Assembly (NCBI GenBank): GCA_031763025.1
Contig: JASSKH010000030.1
Coordinates: forward strand, 3,355,197-3,419,196
Length of the DNA stretch: 64,000 nucleotides
Direction: 5' to 3'
Origin: Macrocystis pyrifera
Taxonomy: Eukaryota > Sar > Phaeophyceae > Laminariales > Laminariaceae
In this document: positions 1 to 9,892 of the stretch, one piece after another
Position numbering within the stretch: the stretch's first letter is position 1
Layout of the letters: each line of letters opens with the position of its first letter
Translations under genes and position numbers: made by a program
The notes under the pieces: generated by a model
What the model was told of the DNA's origin: nothing
Databases searched by the model: none
Seen by the model: the letters and a program-made list of their open reading frames with translations, nothing else

Positions 1-152
1 ATGCGATATCCGGCGGGTTTAATTTACACCTCAGCGACTTGTGGTGGGTTTGATGATGTAATGTAACGTAACGCCACCGGTCTGCCTTAGAAGGGTTAAG
101 AGGCCCGTGTTTTGTCGGCAGGGTTTTTGCGCTGAAGTGCGCGCCCCGTCGA

Positions 153-176
153 GGGGGGGGGGGGGGGGGGGGGGGG
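153..176. repeat. poly-G tract
   Basis: An uninterrupted run of about 24 G is followed by a short GGGTGAT direct repeat. The flanking reading frames are low complexity (proline or glycine runs) and do not look coding. From the window start to about 2,990 I see no convincing gene. Confidence 0.9.
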
Positions 177-1137
177 CGGGGATGGGTGATGGGTGATGGA
201 TGCTTCCGCATTTGAAATCACGATTTGTTTTAGCTTGCCTTGTCTTCCTGTCTGCTTTGCTTTGTTTTTGTTTGGCTTGCCTTTGCTTCGCGTTTGCTTG
301 CGTGCTTGCTTCAATGGTTGTAAAGTGTAAAGCCGTGCGTTCGGGCTTCCAATATTGGTGCCGCAAGAAAATTATCGGGACATTCGGAATTTTCTTGGAA
401 CTTAATTGGAATGTTCTTGGGCTGCTCAGTTGCGCTGTAAAGCGGTGGTTGGGGGCGGCGAAATTGGAACCATGCCATGCTGGATTGCCTATTTTTCTCG
501 GTGTGGGCGATGGCTGCCGGCAGGGGATCGGTCGCCTCTCCTAGCAGAGAGATGGCCGATTGCGTGCCGAAGCATTGCCCGAGAGGGGTCGGGTTGTCGA
601 CAGACAGGAATAACGAGCATACGACGATTCTCGTAAATAAATGCAGCAGAGAGGGGAGCCCTTGCCTGTTGCCTGACAGCCCTCACAGGGCGGTCTGTGT
701 TTGTGTGTTTTTTTGGTGGAGCGAATTATGATATGATAGGAAAAAGTCAGGCACGTTTAGTTTCCGTTTTTCGTTTTTGATTTGCCCCTATTTTTGGTTT
801 CGTTTCGTTTCGTTTCGTTTGGTTTCGTTTCGTTTTCTTGTTCCTCAGTTTTTTTTTTCTTATATATATACAAGCACACGGAATGCCCCACCCAGCGAGG
901 CGATACGTAACATGCGGGTACCTGATTATTTTCGCCTTATCAACAGAGTTCGTCGGTAGGGTCCCCCCCCCCCCCCCCCGCCCTCCCCCCGCCCCGGCCA
1001 GACCAAGCGGTAGCGGCGTACCAGCACGCGTAGAATGTGTTTTGAGTTTTATGGGCAAACACCGGCAAGTAGGTAAGGATAGCTTCAGTGCTGCGGAGCT
1101 GTGACGCCTTATCGATGCTGCATCGGTGCCGCCAATG

Positions 1138-1138
1138 A

Positions 1139-1172
<34 letters not shown>
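1138..1172. repeat. CTG/CAG trinucleotide microsatellite
   Basis: About eleven CTG triplets run in tandem, followed by interrupted GCG/GCT triplets to about 1,250. They give poly-Leu, poly-Gln or poly-Ala in every frame. No flanking domain supports a protein here. Confidence 0.85.
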
Positions 1173-2994
1173 CTTCGTCGGCTGTGGTGGCGGCCTTCTG
1201 CTGCGGCTTGTGCTTCTGCGACGGCGGCGGCGGCGGCGGCTGCTGCTAAGCCCCACGCTACCTACTGCTACTATTTTTACTGCTCGTTGGTAGCGTAGGG
1301 CACCCAAGTAGTATCACTAGTAGAAGCAGTAGTGGCAGTAACCCGTTGTGTCGACGATGGACAGAAGGGGGGGCACTCGTTCGAAGGATTTGGAACCGAT
1401 GATGGGAGATAAGGAGAGGGGGAAGGGAAAGAACAAAAGAAGACAACTCTTTCTTTTTCCTGCCGCTCACCAAAGGCCGATAATTGCTTTTTAGGCCCCT
1501 GTGAGACAATCTACGCTGTCGGTGGACTTGCCGTGTCTTCTTGCTGCGCTGTTGGTGCGGTCGTTGTTCCTTTTGCTGTTCATGTGCAGCAGCTGTTGAT
1601 GCCTAACGACTTGGTGGCAGCTGTGTTGTTACTCCTTTCCCGTTCGCGTGCTTGACTCATTCGACCCCCGCGGTGCATATATATGGTAGACGTTTTGCGG
1701 GTGTCGGGAGGGTAGGTTGTTTTGGCTCTGCGCGGTGCCTTGAGACACATAGTAGACGTTTTGTTGCCGCATTTTTAGGAGGGATAGGCACCAAACCAGT
1801 AAATAGGAGCATGTGGTGTCTATACGTCCACCATGGCCGTTTCTACGGTGCTGACGTACAGTAAGTAGTTCACACCTCGTGTTTTTGCCTCTCTCTTGCC
1901 TGCCTGCCTGCCTGCCTGCCTGGTTACCATGTCGCCAGGGCAGAGGCGCTCACGCACTTGCTTATCTTGCTGTGTGCGCACGTACGCACGTACAAAGACA
2001 TGGGAGGGATCACTCGTGGCACGGGCCTTGTTTTTAATGTGTTCAGAAACGCACGCTTGTGCGTGCCTCCGGTGAGGAAGTATCTAACACACGTAAGTGA
2101 GCGGGATTGGCGACTCGACTTTTGATTGATTTTGAGCGAGGCTGGGCGGGCTTCTCTCTCTTGCCTTTTTGTTTTGTTTTGTTTTGTTTTCTCTTTTTGA
2201 AAAGCGTACGAAATCACGGGGCTAAAGCTGTTTCTATATTTTTGTAGATGGCTTGAAGCTCTAGCTGCTGCTGTAGGTAACAGGTCACGTCCGGATCACT
2301 GGAACAAAGCCCAGGAGACGTGGTGTAGAAGACAGCTTTGGCTAAGGAATCGTCGTACGTTTCGGTCCCACGCAAGAGAAGAACGCCTCCAGCGGGAAAA
2401 CAGCGCCTACTGGAACTCCCGGTCGGTGTACTGAAGGTCGATATGGGGTATAGGGTCGCCCGGGGATCAATCGGCATACATATGGGGAAGGTGGGGGAAA
2501 TATCGTGGAAAATTCTGGACATAATATCCACCCTCTGTTTTTTTTCCTTCACCTTTATATGTATGACATGATAACCTGGCGAATAGTTTTGGTTTAGTCT
2601 TTCGTTCTTGGTTTATTTTGCGTCTTCTCTGCATCGCGTGGTGCGGCTTTTTCTCATTTATTGCTTTCTTTCATTTTTTGCGTAGATTGTACAATCTAGA
2701 TCCTTTTCTTCTATGATTTATTTATTGATGTGTTTCTGTTTTGTATTTCTGTATTCTGTACTTTGTGTATTTTTATTTGTTTCATTTATTTCCTCTCTCT
2801 TCTATCGGTATCTGTATCTGGCTATATTTATATCGGGTGATCAAGTGCGAAAGTTCGTCTCGTTTGCTTAAATACGGTGCGCTTGTATTCAATCTCTTTC
2901 GCCGCTTGCTCTCTTTTAGCCTGGAGCTTGCCCTTTTTGTTTGGTAAAAGGTTGCAAGGGTGTGTTTTTTAGTGAGGGGGTAATTAAGATTTTA

Positions 2995-3230
2995 TACTCT
3001 GGGGATAGCCGGGTACATACCCGAGTATATAGGACCAAAATAACCAGGTTTGGTACCCGGGTACATACCCGGGTATGACCAAAACCATCAGGTTCGGTAC
3101 AAGGTTACATACCCGAGTATGACCAAAACAACCAGGTTCGGTCAAAACAACCAGGTTTGGTACCTGGGTACACACCCGTCTATGACCAAAACAACCAGGT
3201 TTGGTGCCCGGGTATTTACTCAGAGTAAAT
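2995..3230. repeat. Short tandem array with core ACCAGGTTTGGTACCCGGG
   Basis: Four to five degenerate units of roughly 45-60 bp repeat the elements GACCAAAACAACCAGGTT and GGTAC(C/A)CGGGTACATACCCG. Each unit contains a small palindrome (GTACCCGGGTAC). Reading frames across it simply repeat the unit and are not judged coding. Confidence 0.75.
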
Positions 3231-3467
3231 TTCCTGTATCCACTAAAGTAAACACACCCTTGACAAGGTTTCGAATTTTCGTCGTTTTTGTTTTGTTTTT
3301 TTTCTGTCGATATGCTTTTGTGCTAGGGGTAGTGGGTGGGTGGGTGGGTAGGCTGGTGGGTCGTGTATGCCCTACCAGGGTACGTGGTAGGGGCCCGCCT
3401 CTGTTTCCTACTCGGACGTAGCAGCAAGCATGACTGGAGAGTGAGGTATATATATGGTGCAACAGCT

Positions 3468-3725
3468 TTGTCAATAACATTTTGACCGTAAAATATCGGT
3501 CACCTTCCAAAAGAATGCCTGGTATTATTCGGTACGTGCTGCCCTTCGTTGCTGGGGCAATAATAACATTTCGGCCGTAAATTATCGGGCACTTACTGCC
3601 AAAATGATACCTGTGGTGTTGGTACGTGGTGCCGCTCTTTCTGCATGCAATCGATGAAAGACATTTTGACCGTATATTATCGGCCACAATGACAACCTGG
3701 TACTACGTGGTCCCTAGTCTGGCGG
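3468..3725. repeat. Three degenerate ~85 bp tandem units
   Basis: Three consecutive units share an ACATTT(T/C)(G)ACCGTA-AT(A)TTATCGG core near 3,478, 3,568 and 3,662. Each core is followed 30-50 bp later by a GGTA(C)GTG(C/G)TG-like motif. The array lies just 5' of the gypsy-type element and could be part of its leader or older debris. No LTR ends were recognised in it. Confidence 0.55.
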
Positions 3726-3859
3726 ACTTCGCAACCTTCGTCCGTGCTTGTAAAGAACGTGTTTCCATCGCACAAGGCACGGACCGGGTCTTCAAGTCGA
3801 GCGATGCCATGGTTGTTTAGATTGTACGCGGCGCTACGGGCAGCCAATACCCGTCACTT

Positions 3860-4065
3860 ATGCCCACGCTTTATCCGGGGCGCCTCATGACCACCCCGCA
3901 GCCCTTCTCCTCGGTTGTCGACATGTGGGCAGCATTCGAAGTGTCGGTGACCAACAAGACGCCGGCGATCAACGGGCACCGCTTCCACGCGACTTCCTCC
4001 GGCGGGTTTGTCACGTACTCCTCCTCTCCACCGACCCCAGCGCGGCAGCAAACTCCGCGTGACCC
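3860..4065 (+). pseudogene. Probable N-terminal Gag remnant
   Basis: An open frame from about 3,860 reads a moderately natural protein (motifs such as VVDMWAAFEVSV) before changing into serine/proline-rich text. The next frame, containing the Gag zinc knuckle, begins at 4,066, so a frameshift probably separates two parts of one Gag. Assignment rests only on its position upstream of the knuckle. No capsid-specific motif was recognised. Confidence 0.4.
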
Positions 4066-4596
4066 ATGCACCAACGCAAGGGGGTCTTCCTCCAACGCGT
4101 TCGTCATGAACGTGTAGCCGAACAGGGGCGCGACCCGTTCTGCGAGGACGAGGCGGACTGGCCGCTGCGGCATTGCGAGGAGGTATACATGGTCACGACC
4201 ACATTTAACCCTCAGACCCTGCCGCTCCTGACGAGCTCGGCCCGCCCCCAAGCCCTACGCGCTCACGGTGGACGTTGCCTCAACTGCAATGGTACGGACC
4301 ACGGTATGGAGACCTGCTTCGAGGGCTTCCTCAACACGTCCGGCATCTTAAACCCGGCACTCGGACAGTTTAACCACGGTGGACACGCCTACGGCCAGTG
4401 GCAACAGAGGATGCTCTCCTACCGCCGTGGGCAATACGAGCGCAACCTAGAGCGGAGCTCCAACCGCTACGACAACAACAGTCGAGGCAACCACAACAAC
4501 AACCGCAGCGGCAACTACAACAACAACCGCTCCAACCAGAACCACTACCGCAACTACCGCGGCAACAACGGGCGCTCCCGACAACTGGCGCCATAG
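4066..4596 (+). CDS. Gag C-terminal region with CCHC zinc knuckle
   Basis: This frame has 176 codons and ends in a stop at 4,594-4,596. Near residues 70-83 it carries CLNCNGTDHGMETC, an exact C-x2-C-x4-H-x4-C zinc knuckle, which binds RNA in retroelement nucleocapsids. A 60-residue tail very rich in Asn, Arg, Tyr and Gly follows (repeats of the type NNNRSGNYNNNRS), plausibly an RNA-binding disordered region. The first residues are probably not a genuine start; the frame more likely continues an upstream Gag through a frameshift. About 1 kb of proline/serine-rich sequence without a recognisable domain separates it from the NADAR frame. Confidence 0.75.
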   Translation: MHQRKGVFLQRVRHERVAEQGRDPFCEDEADWPLRHCEEVYMVTTTFNPQTLPLLTSSARPQALRAHGGRCLNCNGTDHGMETCFEGFLNTSGILNPALGQFNHGGHAYGQWQQRMLSYRRGQYERNLERSSNRYDNNSRGNHNNNRSGNYNNNRSNQNHYRNYRGNNGRSRQLAP

Positions 4597-5640
4597 CAAC
4601 GGCCGTTCATACGACAACGGCAACCGACAGTCGCCAGGGCAACAGTGCCAACAACAACGCATCGAGCCTGCCCCCTCGTCTTCAGCGGTGACGGTGCACA
4701 CCCCTGCGACCAACACTTCCGCACCTGCCGCCCCCGCGAACATGCGGATGGGCAGCAACAACTCGACCACCCACCCGAACCAACGGCAGCCGGGCACCTT
4801 CCGCACCAACTGACAAGCCGATGGTGGAGCAACTGCCGCATCTCCACCAACAGCATCTACTGCGAGCACCCGAGGCTCCCAGGACGCACGAGTAAATCAC
4901 GTGCACCACGCCTCCCCGACCCCTGCCCCCCCATGCCCCCCCCTACCCCAGCCCATTTCCCAGCCACTTGTTCAAGCACTGATCATCTTGCCCGAGTGAT
5001 TGCCTTGAGGTGTGGGCGGGTGGAGGCCAAGACGCCGAGCCCCACCCGGATGCTCCACTCGAAATCTTTCGGCAGTGAGAAACGCTGCTTGCCGACTATT
5101 GCCGAGACCCCAGACATTGCTACCCTGGGAGACGTCTCGACGATTACGGCTACCAGCGGTTCCGGTTCACACGAAACTACTGTTTGTTTTGTCTACCGGG
5201 CCATCGCCCCCTGAGCCTGCCTCAACCCCAAATTGGCCGCTCCATACGCGCTTGTCCCGGCATGCGCGCTTTTCTTGTGACAGCGTTGAACCCGCGAACG
5301 ACGGGCTTCCATCAGCTGCCACGGTGTTGACACCACCGCTGCCCCTAATCTCGAGGGACAGTCCCGTTTTAAATATGGAAGACTCGCGACGACCGTTGAC
5401 CAGGACATGCCCTGAGCCCCCTGGCCCGTCCTCCTCTCCTTCTTTGCGCAACGCGTGGACACGGACCCCAGGTGTGGCATGCCCTAGCGAGTGTTACCCT
5501 GTCCTCCAAACGTTGAAAGATAGGGCCCTTCAGGGTCGTCTCGCCCCGCGAATAAGCCCCGGCGTGGATCCCCCCCGTACCTCGGCTATGCGGAGCAATT
5601 CCCCCGCGAACACGAGGGTTCCGGATAGCACCGCTAGATC
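4597..5640 (+). other. Proline/serine-rich spacer between Gag and NADAR
   Basis: Several overlapping frames are open here, and all are rich in Pro, Ser, Thr and Arg. I recognise no domain. It may be a low-complexity linker of the polyprotein that has lost its frame. The composition matches the rest of the element, not the flanks. Confidence 0.5.
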
Positions 5641-6102
5641 GTGCTGACTTTACCCCTCTCGACGCCAGGCGGCGATAGGAATAATTATCGTCGCCCCCCA
5701 CCCCCAACACACAACACGCCATCGACAGCACACATCACGGAGGCCCCCTCATCTTTCCACTTCTTCTGGGACTCCTCTTCCGTCTTTTCGCAGTGGTACC
5801 TGTGCGACATCGAGCACGATGGCGCCACGTACAACTGCGCTGAGCAGATGATGGCGCAGAAGGCCGCGCTCTTCGGGGACACCACAACTGAGCGCCGTAT
5901 CAAAGAGACCCGCGACCCGGCCGACCAAAAAGCACTTGGGCGAACCGTTTCCGGCTTCGACGAACTGGTCTGGGAGCGACACCGCTATAACAGCGTCCTC
6001 AACATCAACTTCTCCAAGTTCCGCCAACACCCGGAGCTACGGCGGCAGCTAGCGGCAACGGGCGAGATGCACATCGCCGAGGCCAGCTGGGCAGGATACT
6101 GA
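5641..6102 (+). CDS. NADAR (YbiA/DUF1768) domain within the retrotransposon
   Basis: This uninterrupted frame begins after a stop near 5,640 and ends at TGA 6,100-6,102. The first 35 residues are a Pro/Thr-rich linker, so the domain proper starts near 5,745. It shows the NADAR pattern: an aromatic start FHFFWDSSSVFSQWY, the signature AEQMMAQKAALFGD with its conserved Glu (about 5,839-5,880), a P-ADQKALGR-TVSGFDELVW block, NFSKFRQHPELRRQL, then ATGE..IAEASW. NADAR enzymes act on ADP-ribose or NAD-derived N-glycosidic substrates. The usual terminal W-G-x-G stretch is not seen; the frame closes immediately after EASWAGY. It lies between Gag and protease in the same strand and base composition, so it is part of the element and not a neighbouring host gene. 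Its intactness beside a broken Pol is striking. Confidence 0.85.
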   Translation: MLTLPLSTPGGDRNNYRRPPPPTHNTPSTAHITEAPSSFHFFWDSSSVFSQWYLCDIEHDGATYNCAEQMMAQKAALFGDTTTERRIKETRDPADQKALGRTVSGFDELVWERHRYNSVLNINFSKFRQHPELRRQLAATGEMHIAEASWAGY

Positions 6103-6818
6103 TGGACATTCGAGAAAACCTCGGCGCCAATCGCTCCGCCCAACCTCCAATTCCTACCGATCTTCACGACCCGGAGCCAACACCCGCCTCCACCGACTCA
6201 ACCCGGGTCTTCGCCACCCGCGACGGCATCCACGAGACAAGCCCGACTCCTCCATGGCAACCGCCTACCTCACCACTTGGGCCACTTCTACCGGCGTCTA
6301 CCCCCGACGCCTACCCCAGCAGCCACTTCGTCCAAGTGTCCACCATCAACACCACAGCCCACAGCCACCTTCCTCCCCCGCCGATACCGGAACACGGACC
6401 ATGCCTTACACGCGGTATCATTACCGTCGACGACGCGTCGTTCACGACGAAGGTACTCGTGCACAGCGGCCCCGCCGCCACTGCGCGCTGCGAACTCGTG
6501 GCACTGCTCGATACCGGCTCGCCCCAGTCGTTTATCACCGCAACTGCGGTGGAACAACTGAAGGCCCCCCAGGCAGCTACCGATGCGTGTGAACGGCACA
6601 GTTCCCCCCGTTCATGGGGAGGTTTCGGCACTTCAGCCGCCCTCTCCACCTCCGTTTACATCCGCTTAAGCATCCAGTTTATGCGCCTTCAGACCCCCAC
6701 CGCTGCCCTAGCAGTATGGGCCTGCGTAGTTCCTGCAGGAACCATGCAGCACCCCATCCTCCTGGGACGAGACAGCTGGATGCGCTTCGAGCAACGCTCG
6801 TATACCACGCTCCAGTAA
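6102..6818 (+). CDS. Retroviral-type aspartic protease region
   Basis: The frame opens with ATG at 6,102-6,104, overlapping the NADAR stop in TGATG, and ends at a stop at 6,816-6,818. The first ~110 residues are a Pro/Thr-rich linker. Then VALLDTGSPQSFIT (about 6,500-6,540) carries the catalytic D-T-G-S motif. HPILLGRDSWMRF near the C-terminus matches the hydrophobic-ILGRD flap-closing element of retropepsins. The domain length of about 115 residues is normal. In retroelements this enzyme cleaves the Gag-Pol precursor. The ATG may be coincidental, and translation may have depended on fusion or frameshifting with the upstream frame. Confidence 0.8.
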   Translation: MDIRENLGANRSAQPPIPTDLHDPEPTPASTDSTRVFATRDGIHETSPTPPWQPPTSPLGPLLPASTPDAYPSSHFVQVSTINTTAHSHLPPPPIPEHGPCLTRGIITVDDASFTTKVLVHSGPAATARCELVALLDTGSPQSFITATAVEQLKAPQAATDACERHSSPRSWGGFGTSAALSTSVYIRLSIQFMRLQTPTAALAVWACVVPAGTMQHPILLGRDSWMRFEQRSYTTLQ

Positions 6819-6873
6819 CAGCCCACCCCCCCCCCCCCACCAACCTCCCCGGCGAACCCGCGGTGAGCTCTCC

Positions 6874-7373
6874 TTGAGTCACCATGACCCCAACAGATCC
6901 TCAGCATTCATTCCCGGTGATCGTTCCACTGAGGACGTCTACCACCTCCGATTCGCCGGCAACAAAGCTATTTCGCTTTCCTCTACCCCCAAGGCTGTCA
7001 AGGTCAACCTGATGCGTCAGTCAATCGCTCCAGTATTTACAGGGAATTACATGGTGAACATGCTCCCCCGCGAGAACCCCCTTTCCGACACGGCGATATT
7101 CGTCTCTTACGGGTACCAAACGGTCCTATTTTCTGGATCTTCCGATCTCGAGCCGGGCGACCTCCTCGGAACCTTCTGCTCCCCACTGGTACAGGTACCA
7201 CTTACCACCCTTGGACACCCTTCCTTGGCCCCTTCCCACCCCCCTCCGATTCCTGACGTACATGCCCTCTACGACAACATCCCCGTGGCCGACCAGAACC
7301 CATCGACAGACGCCCCCCCCACCGCACCAAAAGCCCCGTGCCCACAGCTCCTTGCACGCCTCAACGCTATCAA
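6874..7373 (+). CDS. Protease-RT connecting region, unrecognised
   Basis: An open frame contains a natural-looking ~90-residue segment (VYHLRFAGNKAISL through DLEPGDLLGTF, about 6,935-7,170) followed by a proline-rich linker. It lies between protease and RT, where gypsy-type elements usually have a short connector. I cannot assign a fold. The frame is shifted relative to the protease. Confidence 0.5.
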
Positions 7374-8440
7374 CGGGAAAGATTCCTCGACCTCTGGCAA
7401 CGCCTGCCATTACACCTACGCAACGTCAACTTCGACCCTCACGGTTCTGGATGGACCCCATCGGTGATCAACAACCTGGGCGACGTCCTCTGCGAATTCC
7501 AGGACGTCTTCTCCACCTCGAAGACCGACTTCGGCTCGTGCTCGCTTATGCCGTTCAAGATAACCGTACCCTCGGACAGCGCACCGGTCACTTCCCGCCC
7601 CTACAGGATCAACCCCATCCTCGCCAAGAAGGCCGACGCCGTACTTGACCAGTACCTGGCCGCCGGCCTGATCCAGCATTCCACGTCGCCATACTCCAGC
7701 TCTACGATCGCCATCCCCAGGATGGACGTGTCCGCATCACAATCAACTACAAGAAGCTCAACGCCACCAGCTCCCTCGGACAACTCCCCATCCCCCGCGT
7801 CGACGAAGTCCCCGACTCCTTGGGCAAAGGTCGCATCTTTTCTCTCTTCGACCTGGTCTCCTCGTTCTACCAAATCACCATCGACGAAGACACCATCACT
7901 TTGACAGCGTTTTGCGCCCCCAGCCGGCCATTCGAGTAGCATGTCATGCCGCAAGGCAGCAGCGCCTCCCCCGGATGGTTCGCCAAGGTCATTAACGAGG
8001 TCATCAAAGGCCTGGAACGCGTAGCCGTGTACCTCGACGACATCATCGTCTTCGACCCCGACCCCATCGAAAACATCGCCAACATCAGAGCCCTCTTCGG
8101 ACCGGAAGCACCACCTCAAACTTTCCCCGCCACGGCCAAAATTGGCGCCACCACCGCCGATTTCCTGGGACACACCATCTCCGCTGGCGGTTACAGTCCC
8201 AACTCCGACAAGGTCGCTGCCCTCACCAGAATGCCCATGCCGACCAACAAGAAGCAAGTGCGCTCGCTCCTTGGAGGCATCAACTACTACCGCAAGTTCC
8301 TGCCGAACCTTTCCCGTCTGCGCCCCATCAACGCCCTACTCAAGCAAGACGCCACGTTCGACTTCACCCCTGCCATGGAAACCACCGTCCGCGCCATCCT
8401 ACAAGAACTTGCCGAACCGCCTATCCTCGTCTACCCCGAC
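7374..8440 (+). pseudogene. Reverse transcriptase domain, frameshifted
   Basis: RT motifs appear in order: fingers (TSRPYRINPILAKKADAVL, LAAGLIQHSTSPYSS), then NYKKLN and QLPIPRVDEV in a different frame, then a TAG at about 7,937 immediately before VMPQGSSASPGWF, then the catalytic VYLDDIIVF (about 8,023-8,050). Thumb and connection follow (FLGHTISAGGY, VRSLLGGINYYRKFLPNLS). At least one frame change near 7,720 and one stop interrupt it. The NYKKLN and LPIPRVD segments match the fragment at 14.6-15.6 kb closely, which makes the correct family frame easy to see. The enzyme makes cDNA from element RNA; this copy is inactive as it stands. Confidence 0.85.
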
Positions 8441-9163
8441 TGGGACGCCGTCGCCGACAACTCCCGCCCCTTCCGCCTCTACTGCGACGCGAGCATCGAC
8501 AGCTTCGGAGCGACCCTTGAGCAATAACAACCCGACGGCTCAGTCCGCCCCATCCTCTTCATCAGCCGCGCCACTCTCGACTCAGAACGTTCATGGACAC
8601 CCCTCGACCTCGAGGCTGGGAGCATCGTGTGGGCGATCAAACGCCTCCGCGGACATTTATGGTCCACCCGCTTCCAGATCTACTCGGACCACAAGGCGCT
8701 CGAGAACATCGCCAAGGTCGGCGAACACAACGCCCGTATCCGGCGCTGGCTCGAGTTCTTTTCGGCGTATACCTACACTCTGGAGTACCGGAAGGGCACG
8801 ACCAACGGCGACGCCGACCTCCTCTCCCGGCTCCCCCAACCAGCCACCGACGCCGACCGCACCGGACGCATCCGCCTCACTGGCCCCGACACCATCGGCA
8901 TCTACCTCATCCGCCCTTGCGACTTCGCGCTGAACGACCCTCCCGCCCCGGGTATCGGCTTGGGTGGGCTCGTATCCCCCCCTTCAAGACCCATCCCAAC
9001 CATCCAGTCGCTCCCATTCACCGACGACGACTTCTGCGACTTCTGCCTATTGGGAGCACGTATGGAGCACCCTCCCTTTTTCCCGCAACCCATACCTTCG
9101 TCGAGCCTTTTGCGACCCGCGACTCCACCACCAAACGGCTTGCCACCAAGAATGCCGCCGTGA
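8441..9163 (+). pseudogene. RNase H domain (interrupted) and downstream linker
   Basis: RNase H of the Ty3/gypsy type is recognisable from FRLYCDASIDSFGATLEQ, where YCDAS holds the first catalytic Asp. It continues through ISRATLDSERSWTPLDLEA (catalytic Glu region), SDHKALENIA and NGDADLLSRLP. A TAA at 8,525-8,527 interrupts it. At that position the related fragment at 14.9 kb keeps a glutamate/glutamine codon, so the stop is a secondary mutation. After about 8,850 the frame continues into a proline-rich region without known domains. Confidence 0.83.
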
Positions 9164-9890
9164 ACACCGGAGCTCCTCCAGGCTTGGCTTCCAGGATGTC
9201 TGTCATCTCTCCGCCGTCTACTATTGGCGCCACGAGACCAACCCTTCCAGGTTTGATATCTTCCGGCCCCGCCATCGCGTCGCCGCTGCCGTGGGAACCC
9301 CTCGGCCCACAGCCGACTATCGGTTTGGGCGCCGACCACCACCCGTCGTGCGCAAACGATCTACACCCACCTATCGTGCGACCACGCGCCCGGCCGGGGC
9401 CCAGCCAAGACTTCCTCAAACGACGACGCCTTCAGCTATAGCCCCTGCGCCACCCGCACCGTCGACGCCACCCGAGCCATCGGCGCCCAGTATACCAAGA
9501 CCTACCCCTTCAACAACGTCCTCTCCGCCGGCACTAACACCACCGTCACTGGCCCTTCTGGAGCCCGTCGTCGAACCCGATGACGACCCCTACCTCCTCG
9601 CCTGCGTCGAGCACTACACCTACAAAGACTGGGCGCGAGAACAACGCGCAGAGCCCCTGTGCTGCGCCACCATCCACTTCCTGTCGTTGGACTCCCCTGC
9701 CCCCACGCCGAACGACCTCCTGGATTTCATCCCCTCGGTCCGGCGCCCACAACTTTCCGACGTCCTCACTCTTGCCTCCAAAAGCAAGCTGCACCGTACC
9801 GATGACGAGACCACCCTCCTGGTCCAACGACCACCCATATCCCCACCCGGGAACAGCCTACCACCACCCGCCCCCTTACCCCACGCGTCT
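9164..9890 (+). other. Proline/serine-rich linker between RNase H and integrase
   Basis: Several frames are open and rich in Pro, Thr, Ser and Arg. One (about 9,560-9,840) includes an acidic, more natural stretch, EPDDDPYLLACVEHYTY, which probably belongs to the Pol polyprotein ahead of the integrase. I recognise no domain. Confidence 0.45.
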
Positions 9891-9892
9891 AC

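Noticed and set aside
1-21. Similarity of the first ~20 bases to the complement of 13,440-13,460 (ATTAACCCGGCGGATAT)
   Set aside because: The match does not extend beyond about 18 bp, so it is not evidence for paired LTRs.
747-1307. Minus-strand frame with poly-Gln and Arg/Ser runs
   Set aside because: Entirely explained by the CTG/CAG tract and T/C-rich flanks; no splice sites or domain.
4370-4869. Minus-strand frames rich in Val, Cys and Gly over the Gag region
   Set aside because: Antisense of the Asn/Arg-rich Gag tail. The sense strand has the CCHC knuckle.
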